A stretch of DNA of 64,000 nucleotides, taken from NCBI RefSeq assembly GCF_013362815.1, contig NZ_JABFVK010000013.1, positions 310,001-374,000 of the forward strand, in the 5' to 3' direction. Shown in pieces: positions 59,501-64,000 of this stretch. The translations under genes were made by a program, and so were the position numbers. The DNA is from Hamadaea sp. (GTDB taxonomy: Bacteria > Actinomycetota > Actinomycetes > Mycobacteriales > Micromonosporaceae). The notes under the pieces are model-generated. The model did no database searches. It worked only from the letters and a program-made list of their open reading frames with translations, and was not told where the DNA came from. Positions within the stretch are counted from its first letter, which is position 1. The number at the start of each line of letters is the position of its first letter.

Positions 59501-59687
59501 AGTCGGTCTTCACCGTGGCGACCGGCGGCGCGGCGTGGCCGCTGACGGATTTGACCACGTCGGGCCGGCTCGGCAAGACAGCCGGGGCGGCGAACGCCCG
59601 GACGGGTACCGCGGCCGACACGGCGATCATGACGAGGGTGCTGGTCGCGGCGGCCCACCGCCGCGCGCGTTTCGTCGGATGGCGCAT
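53580..59687 (-). CDS. Secreted RHS/YD-repeat protein with uncharacterised C-terminal domain (probable polymorphic toxin)
   Basis: The 2035-residue protein has a signal peptide and an N-terminal beta-rich region. A long array of YD repeats follows, then the RHS core end (GLTRLGAREYDPTLGKFISVDPV ... DPDGRRY). RHS shells of this type encapsulate and export a C-terminal effector. The last 250 residues (53580-about 54335) include a basic helical part and a Cys-containing domain (RCFNCSF, PLNACLTALC, NQCHGTSHC) that I do not recognise. No immunity gene lies downstream, because the next gene is on the other strand four bases away. It starts 10 bases after the LamG-repeat gene, with AAGGGA before the ATG, so the two form an operon. 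Confidence 0.87.
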   Translation of the reverse strand: MRHPTKRARRWAAATSTLVMIAVSAAVPVRAFAAPAVLPSRPDVVKSVSGHAAPPVATVKTDFPAPRPAAVTWPTAGAATVGVQRSTAARAGALPVWVQATTGAAPATVDVRVLERPAGAAARTDSLFLGLRRTDGSATKGPLRLTIDYSRFKDQYGGDWAARLRVVAQDGSPVTGLRNDLAASLLSADVAVGSSEATFAVAADAEGSTGSYRATSLAPSGSWQVSAQTGAFSWSYEMRTPPVPGGLQPTLTAAYNSNTVDGHTVSTNSQPSWLGEGWSMWPGFIERSYKSCGEDLGGNNATTKTGDLCWETDNATMSLDGHSGQLVLVDGTWNANGTWRLKDDDGTRIEHLIGAANGDDNSEYWKITTTDGTQYFLGRRADSTWTVPVFGNDADEPCNKSTFDASSCDQAYRWNLDHVVDRHGNSMSYFYREETNNYGVNLAKRTAAYTRGGTLERIEYGTREGESGQAPARVWFDVADRCLANCATHTATSWPDVPWDQQCLSGTCSTQIAPTFWSTQRLAKITTQVSTGNGNYRNVEQWTFTHAFPVPGDGTTASLWLSRIGHAGLAATTAATLPDVTFDGTMKQNRVNAAADGLPKLNKYRLTGIHNESGGAISVTYAEPDCADGAAAPPVDRNPKRCFPVRWALPPSPTVREDWFHRYVVAKVVADDTVGGNKDEVTTYEYAGDGAWAYDDNPLIEPAKRTWSQWRGYEKVVVRSGDPVNDLNKPESWTQFQYFRGMNGDRLAGGGTKTVTVTDSTGAAVADAEPLAGFLRETITRDGVGGTEVTGEIRTPWTRTTATRDGLTAYQVETSRVLSRTRLAAGTFRTTQIDTAYDHYGNATQVDDAGDLADAADNQCTTTAYAQDPATLLVNLPRTVTTVAVACGATPSYPSDAITVTHTYYDGGGLDSAPDKGDVTSTETVRGYSGSTPAYLQDSTATYDRYGRVLIAKDALGRPTTTAYTETNGLTTTTTTTNALNHVTTTTMDPAWGEPTRIVDPNQRVTRLDRDGLGRLVKAWLPGRSPDNGDSPHLRYTYQIRATAPSYLRTDTLKANGNAVATYTLYDGFLRERQTQAPSPAGGRILTDKIYDSRGLLAITRAAYYNADSPAGTSLFLPDAGAVPQAMVTVYDGAERPTDAIFLRLNSEKWRTRTYYGGDYTSVVPPIGSTATTTYVDARGHTTRLLQYRQRPQSGPPTGTADTTTYAYTKRGQLATTTDPAGNVWRYTYDVQGRQLTADSPDQGLTTMTYDDAGQLITATDARQKTVYARYDALGRKTETRLAAEDGHLLTRTVFDTLAKGSLTSSTRFVGDDAYTRTVGGYDAAGNPTGETISLPGVEGALAGAYPTELTYTVDGSVATKKLPALGADVPAETLVYGYDDLGLPDTVTGATTYITDTEYTALGEPTQLELGVTGKRLWQTTYREEGTRRVTEVLTEREQAGGVMVDDLSYAYDPTGNVTKIAERAAGSAADAQCFTYDYLRRVQAAWTPTDGCAATMPAAGLIGGPAPYWTQYAYDAVGNRTSMTAKGFAGTADRTSTYAYPTGGAGVDRPHAVTSIQTGSDVDSYGYDAAGNTISRPAPDGSAATQTLTWTDDGLLGSIQAGASADGRTSYVYDANGVQLLRRDPGKVTLFLGSDEITLDTATGGKTGTRQYDGVGSRTGSGLTWLVADQHGTSQTAIDSATLAPTQRRLDLFGNPRSTAGLTAGALTAGAGWPGGDRGFVGGTANEATGLTRLGAREYDPTLGKFISVDPVVDPADPQQMNSYAYANNNPTSMSDPDGRRYFVDAGGYIEAPSAKHMTSAAMKRVQKRIAMYKPMYDKWQRQLRATRAATRRAWQHDRDQQMADAQARGRARNQQRFTQAAGDLPLFYDITFDVGTPHDISQDTDKAGGYPQTLDPLYASPLDAMNELNRCFNCSFPIDNAPGHFPGTGEFIPLNACLTALCKGAPVRAYAINDGYYFIAQKGHFDAPGSVIRFQFQNGSDGRLQLRVTAWVQSSAVPDVVNKTIAQHNWQSFADNLAWNVMTNQCHGTSHC

Positions 59688-59697
59688 CAGGTTCCCT

Positions 59698-62600
59698 TCA
59701 GACTCGATTGAGGAGATAGCCCAGCGATCGGTCGAACGTCTGCCGTTCGCAGCCCGGATCGCGTGAATCGAAGCGGTCGCCCGCGGCCGTGCGGCAGCGG
59801 AACAACTCGGCGGCCGAAGTCCCTTCCGGCGGCGTGGTCCAGACGTATCCGGTCCAGCGCACGACTGTCGCGCCTTCGCAGTCGGCCTGGGTGGACGAGA
59901 AGGTCTCCGTGCCCGTGCGGCAGGTCCACAACGCCGTCGCGCCGGACCGCGAGGTGAGCGCGACAAGGCCGAGCGAGCCTTCCGCCCGGTACTGCGCCCC
60001 CGTGATGAAGTTGCTGCTCAGGTGGTCCCCGTCAGGTGACGAGTAGCTGCGCACGAGGTAGCCGTAGGCCCGCGTGTAACCGAGCAGCCCCTCGGTCGTC
60101 CGGCCTTCGCACGCCGGGTCGGGCGACGCGAAATGGCTGTGCCCTGGGATGTTGCAGCGGTACACCGGCATCGCGCCGTCGGCGGGCGGATTGACGTAGA
60201 AGGCGCCGGCCGTGCCCAGTTTCGTGAAGCCTTCGCAGGTCGCCACCGTCGCCAGGAAGTAGTCGTCGGCACCGAGGCGGCAGGCGTACACCACCCGGGT
60301 CCCCGGCGTGCCGATCGGCGCGGTCAGGCCGAGGCCACGCTCGAAGTGATAGCCATTGGGTACGCGTTCGGTCGTGACGATGTGGTGGCCGTCGGCGCTG
60401 ACGTACCGGCTGAGCTGGTCGCCGCCGTAGAGGGGTACCCGGCGCGTGGCCGGTTTGAGGTACTCGTTACGGATCTCGTCACCGGTGCGTACGCCGCTCC
60501 AGACGTGGACGTCGTCGACCACGCCCGCGAACATCGCGGCGGTCGTCTGGTCGCGCCCGACCCGGAACGGTCCGGCGGCGTTCCAGCCCGAGTACGCCGT
60601 GACCTCCGGGCCGGCCAGCGCGCCGTTGACGTACAGCCGGATCTTGCGGCTGCCCGCGTCGTACACCGCCGCCAGATGCGTCCATTCCCCGTCGAACGCG
60701 CCGTCGGCCGCGTTCACCGTGGCGGCTTGGCCGGCGTCGGTGGCGGACTGGTTCAACCCGAACGACCATGTCCCGTTGCGGTACCGCAGAACGAAACCGC
60801 TGTACTGGACGCCGTCTTGGCTGAGGACGGTCTGCGTACGCCCGTCGGCGGCGTCGAGCAGCGCCCAGGCGGTCACGGTGAAGCTGTTGTCCGTACGCAC
60901 CACGGGCCCGGTCGTTCGTGCTGCGCCGGTCGTGCCGTCCAGCCGCAGCGCGCCGTCGCCGACGCGTCCGGTCGTCCACGTTGCCGCGCCCTCGACGACG
61001 GCCGGCCGGTAGATCCCCGACATGTCCAGCGCGGTCGGCGTGTCGGCACCGTCCCGGGCGCCGTCGTCGAGCGGCAGGAACAGCTCCTCCGTCGCAGGCA
61101 GCCCGGCGAGGTCGTGGATCTCCTCGACCGACAGTGCCCGGTCGTAGGCGCGTACCTCGTCGACGCCGCCGGTCCAGAAGTCGGACGGGGCTCCGTTCCA
61201 CCGGGAGCGGCCGATGGTCAGCGGACCGGTCGCCCGCCAGCCCGCGGCCTTGGCACCGGTCGCGGCCAGCGCGCCGTTGACGTAGAGCCGCATCTCGCTG
61301 CGCCCCGCGTCGTAGACGCCGACCAGGTGCGTCCACGCACCGGTGGTGGCCGGCGTGGCCGACACGATGCGGCTGTGGACCGAGCCGCCGCCCGCCACGT
61401 CGGCGGCGAACATGGCGAACGCCCAGTTCCCCGAGGGCGAGGCCTGTAGCTGGAATCCTGGGGATTGGACGCCGTCTTCGGACACGACTGCCGGATAGCC
61501 GCCGACGTGGTCCAGCCATGCCCAGGCGGACACGCTGAATGTGCGGGAGGTGTCCACTGCCGGCCCCTTCCCGGTGACGACCGCCGCGTCGGCGGTGCCG
61601 TCGAGCCACAACGCGTCCCCCAGCCGGCCGGCCCGCCACTCGGCCGGTCCGATGACCGTCGTGCCGTCGTGGTGGCGTTGCTCGTCGCGGACCTCCGGCT
61701 CGCGCAGCCCTTCCATCCGCCAGCGCGAGACCGGCGGCGATCCCGCGCCGACGATGAAGTGATACCGCTGGATCGGGCCGACGTTGCCGGCCCGGTCGAC
61801 GCTGCGCGCGTACAGATCCATCGGACCGTCTTCCGGCGGCGTCACCAGCCCCTGCGCTACGCCGTTGACCGCGGCGACGTAGGTGGCGGGCTGGTCGTGC
61901 AGGTCGTAGCGGAAGCCCGCGACGTCGGCCGTGCCGTTCGCCGTCAAGGTGAACGCGCCGGTCCGCCCGATGCCGCCCCCAGTCGGGCACGGATCGTAGT
62001 CCGGCGGGGCGCATTCCGGATAGGTCGTGGAGCTCACGCCGGGCAGGGTGGCCGGTGCGGTCCGGTCGATGGTGACGTCGCAGTACGCGCTCCAGGGTCC
62101 CCAGTCGACGCCGTCGTACCCGATGGAGCGGTAGGACAGCTTCGCGCCGTCGGTCGCGTACTGGGCCGGGATCGACGCGCGGAAGGTGGACCCGGAGCCC
62201 TTCGCGGCCGTGTTGACGCCGCCGAGGCGTACGTGGTCGCGGGTGTACCACTCGAACCCGCCGATGACGTTGCCGCCGTCGTAGTCGGAGATGACCGAAG
62301 CCAGCTCGGGCCCACGCGATCCCTTCGCCGGATCGTTGTCCACGTACGGGTTCACGTAGGGCTCGTTCGGCTGCCCGGCGCACGGCTTGCCCTCCACAGT
62401 GGGCAGCGACGGTGCGTTCGGGTAGGAGTTGTAGTGCACGGTCAGCGTCGGGTTGGTCGCGAACTTCTTCCACCCGTAGTCGTCGGCCTCGTTCTCGGCC
62501 CGCAGCATGATCGTGGTGGCGGTCTTGCCCAGGCCGACCGACCAGTTCACGATCGGGGCGGCGTCCCAGCCCACCCAGTCGGCCGGGCAACCCGACCGCC

Positions 62601-63768
62601 CATACGCGACGGTCCGGGTGCCCAGCGCGATGCCGGTGCCCGGCCACCACGGCTGATTGCTCCACGTGGTTCCGGTCCCGACCGTGTCCGTACCCCACGC
62701 CTGGACGGGCTTGGCGGTGCACGACGCGGACCAGGTCTCCAACGCGTTGAACTCGGCGCCCAGAATGTGCCGGCCCACCAGGAAACCCGTAGAGAACTGG
62801 AAGTAGGAACGGGCGTCGCCGATGCCGTTGCAGAAGCCGTCCAGGCTCGTCGGGCATTGGCCGACCTTGGCGATGCCGTCCCCGTCACCGCCCCAGAAGG
62901 ACTGCCCGGCGTAGGCGGCGCCGGAGAAGACCAGCGCCCAGCCCGCCCCGCCGGCCGGGAAGTCGGGGTCGAGGTAGACCGGGAAGACCGCCGCCGGATC
63001 GGTCAGCAGCGCCCGATTCGGCCGCAGGACCAGGGCATCGTCGTCAAGCCGCAGGCCACCGGTGGTACGCCGCCCGCCGGAGTCCCACATCATCGGCGCG
63101 CCGGTGCCGAAGACCTGCTTGCCCGCCGCATCGGCGAAACCGATCGCACCGTGGTCGTCCGTACGCGCGGACAGCCCGTCGGTCGTCACCGGGAACCTGA
63201 TCTCGGTCAGACGATCGGCGGCGTCCCGGTTCTTGACGACGAGCACCTTGGCGAAACCGTCGGCGGTGGCCTTCATCCGCAGGTCGACGCCCGGAAACAC
63301 GTCCGGGTAGGTCGCGGTGTCGCCGCTCAGGCTGGGCACCGGCAGGCGGCCCGGCCAGCGCAGGATCACGCGGTGGCCGTCCTTCGCGACGGTGACCAGC
63401 GGCTGGTCGCCGCCCCCGGAGAACACCACCGACCGGGTAGTCGCCGCCGGGGCGACACTGCCGTCCGCCTGGCGGCTCAGGGTCGCGTCGATCGGCACCC
63501 AGCGACCGTCCTTACGAGCGCGTACCGGGACGGTATGCAGCACCGATGTGAAGGAGCCGTCCGGCTCGGCATACACGTCGCGTGCCTCGTCCAAATCATT
63601 GAGCACCTCGACGCGATGACCGAGACGCCGTGCTTCCGCACTCGCATCACTGGCGTTCGCCCGCTCGCCGCCGTTCGTGCCGGCGGCCGGTTCGGGATCG
63701 CTGATCGAAAAGGCCAAGCCAGCGACCATCACCGCGAGCAAGCCGGAAACCACACGCCGGACGTGCAC
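59698..63768 (-). CDS. Secreted multidomain protein with LamG domains, partner of RHS protein
   Basis: The 1356-residue protein has a signal peptide and an N-terminal beta-rich region including a DNRLRE-like segment (about 275-450). Two LamG jelly-roll domains follow (about 690-870 and 890-1090). The C-terminal 240 residues hold four repeats with Cys...Cys-Glu spacing (ACR ... TCEG, RCN ... ACEG, TCR ... DCEG, RCR ... GCER), resembling DUF5648-type modules. The GTG at 63768 has GGAGG four bases upstream. It is the first gene of an operon with the RHS protein and may help its secretion or surface binding. Function is not established. Confidence 0.83.
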   Translation of the reverse strand: MHVRRVVSGLLAVMVAGLAFSISDPEPAAGTNGGERANASDASAEARRLGHRVEVLNDLDEARDVYAEPDGSFTSVLHTVPVRARKDGRWVPIDATLSRQADGSVAPAATTRSVVFSGGGDQPLVTVAKDGHRVILRWPGRLPVPSLSGDTATYPDVFPGVDLRMKATADGFAKVLVVKNRDAADRLTEIRFPVTTDGLSARTDDHGAIGFADAAGKQVFGTGAPMMWDSGGRRTTGGLRLDDDALVLRPNRALLTDPAAVFPVYLDPDFPAGGAGWALVFSGAAYAGQSFWGGDGDGIAKVGQCPTSLDGFCNGIGDARSYFQFSTGFLVGRHILGAEFNALETWSASCTAKPVQAWGTDTVGTGTTWSNQPWWPGTGIALGTRTVAYGRSGCPADWVGWDAAPIVNWSVGLGKTATTIMLRAENEADDYGWKKFATNPTLTVHYNSYPNAPSLPTVEGKPCAGQPNEPYVNPYVDNDPAKGSRGPELASVISDYDGGNVIGGFEWYTRDHVRLGGVNTAAKGSGSTFRASIPAQYATDGAKLSYRSIGYDGVDWGPWSAYCDVTIDRTAPATLPGVSSTTYPECAPPDYDPCPTGGGIGRTGAFTLTANGTADVAGFRYDLHDQPATYVAAVNGVAQGLVTPPEDGPMDLYARSVDRAGNVGPIQRYHFIVGAGSPPVSRWRMEGLREPEVRDEQRHHDGTTVIGPAEWRAGRLGDALWLDGTADAAVVTGKGPAVDTSRTFSVSAWAWLDHVGGYPAVVSEDGVQSPGFQLQASPSGNWAFAMFAADVAGGGSVHSRIVSATPATTGAWTHLVGVYDAGRSEMRLYVNGALAATGAKAAGWRATGPLTIGRSRWNGAPSDFWTGGVDEVRAYDRALSVEEIHDLAGLPATEELFLPLDDGARDGADTPTALDMSGIYRPAVVEGAATWTTGRVGDGALRLDGTTGAARTTGPVVRTDNSFTVTAWALLDAADGRTQTVLSQDGVQYSGFVLRYRNGTWSFGLNQSATDAGQAATVNAADGAFDGEWTHLAAVYDAGSRKIRLYVNGALAGPEVTAYSGWNAAGPFRVGRDQTTAAMFAGVVDDVHVWSGVRTGDEIRNEYLKPATRRVPLYGGDQLSRYVSADGHHIVTTERVPNGYHFERGLGLTAPIGTPGTRVVYACRLGADDYFLATVATCEGFTKLGTAGAFYVNPPADGAMPVYRCNIPGHSHFASPDPACEGRTTEGLLGYTRAYGYLVRSYSSPDGDHLSSNFITGAQYRAEGSLGLVALTSRSGATALWTCRTGTETFSSTQADCEGATVVRWTGYVWTTPPEGTSAAELFRCRTAAGDRFDSRDPGCERQTFDRSLGYLLNRV

Positions 63769-64000
63769 CGAACCTCCATGGGGAATACCGGAAGTCCCGT
63801 CCGGCTGCGAACCGGTCAGGCCGCCTCGAACCGAGGCGTACCACCGAATATCGCGGCATGCTGTTTCAGATCGCCTTCATGGTGCCTTCACGCAGTTCCA
63901 AGGCGCTCTGGTCCTCGTGCAGGTTGGCGAGCTGCGGCACAAGTGGCGGCGTACCGATGATTCCGGCGTGTCAGGCGGGCCACGTCCCCGTGCGAGACTG
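63769..64000. other. Region upstream of the LamG/RHS operon
   Basis: This end of the window should hold the promoter of the LamG/RHS operon. I see no clear promoter and no supported gene. A short minus-strand frame (63866-63970) looks protein-like but has no start. Confidence 0.4.

Noticed and set aside
61465..63960. 831-codon open frame on the plus strand
   Set aside because: Antisense to the LamG-repeat gene; arginine/proline-rich composition without domains and no ribosome site. It is a high-GC shadow.
63866..63970. Minus-strand frame of about 34 codons reading protein-like near the right end
   Set aside because: An in-frame stop precedes it, with no start codon having a ribosome site; it could be a gene remnant but cannot be supported.

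Overview
The window is high-GC DNA with frequent GTG starts, long antisense shadow frames and large secreted multidomain enzymes. It carries several sugar ABC importers without ATPase genes, an AfsR/SARP-type regulator and an RHS/YD-repeat protein. This fits a soil actinomycete, plausibly Micromonosporaceae or Streptomyces-like. The genus cannot be fixed from the sequence alone.

Region by region. (1) 1-4056: 3' part of a secreted subtilisin-like protease with a long fibronectin-III array. (2) 4.1-11.2 kb: a GntR repressor diverging from a sugar importer (binding protein plus two permeases) followed by an enolase-superfamily enzyme; a LacI regulator and a 3-hydroxyisobutyrate-dehydrogenase-type enzyme run convergently. 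(3) 11.7-18.8 kb: a secreted GH10 xylanase/CBM13/GH62 arabinofuranosidase fusion followed by a second importer, whose two permease genes are separated by a TnpB-only IS605/IS1341-type insertion. (4) 18.9-30 kb: a pectin/rhamnogalacturonan set (CBM35-CE12 esterase, GH43-like enzyme with CBM35, PL9-type lyase with CBM35), a third importer on the minus strand, a PaaX-type regulator and a LacI regulator. (5) 31-44.4 kb: two divergent LacI regulators, then one seven-gene unit (fourth importer, Gfo/Idh oxidoreductase, DUF6807 protein, cupin protein, CBM35 beta-helix protein) convergent with a GH16-type glycanase plus SGNH esterase unit. Both units start from near-identical promoter/operator cassettes. 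(6) 45-46.3 kb: a secreted alpha/beta hydrolase with a ricin-type lectin domain. (7) 46.4-50.6 kb: a small secreted protein; an anti-sigma/ECF sigma pair diverging from a lipoprotein/cytochrome b pair; a LuxR-type regulator; a SnoaL-like protein. (8) 50.8-63.8 kb: an AfsR-like regulator convergent with a two-gene operon for a LamG-repeat secreted protein and an RHS protein with an uncharacterised C-terminal domain.

Working together: secreted xylan-, pectin- and glucan-type enzymes would release oligosaccharides, and four importers would take them up. Each importer lacks its own ATPase, so a shared MsiK-type ATPase elsewhere in the genome is the likely energy source. Separate repressors (GntR, four LacI, PaaX) are available to gate the sub-loci. 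Repeated operators show which units share a regulator: an 18-bp palindrome at the third importer has its core repeated before the CE12 esterase, and a 15-bp operator directly after an identical -10 hexamer precedes both the fourth importer and the GH16 glycanase. The 31-44 kb unit is the best candidate for an undescribed polysaccharide-use system, because its core enzymes do not point to a known substrate.
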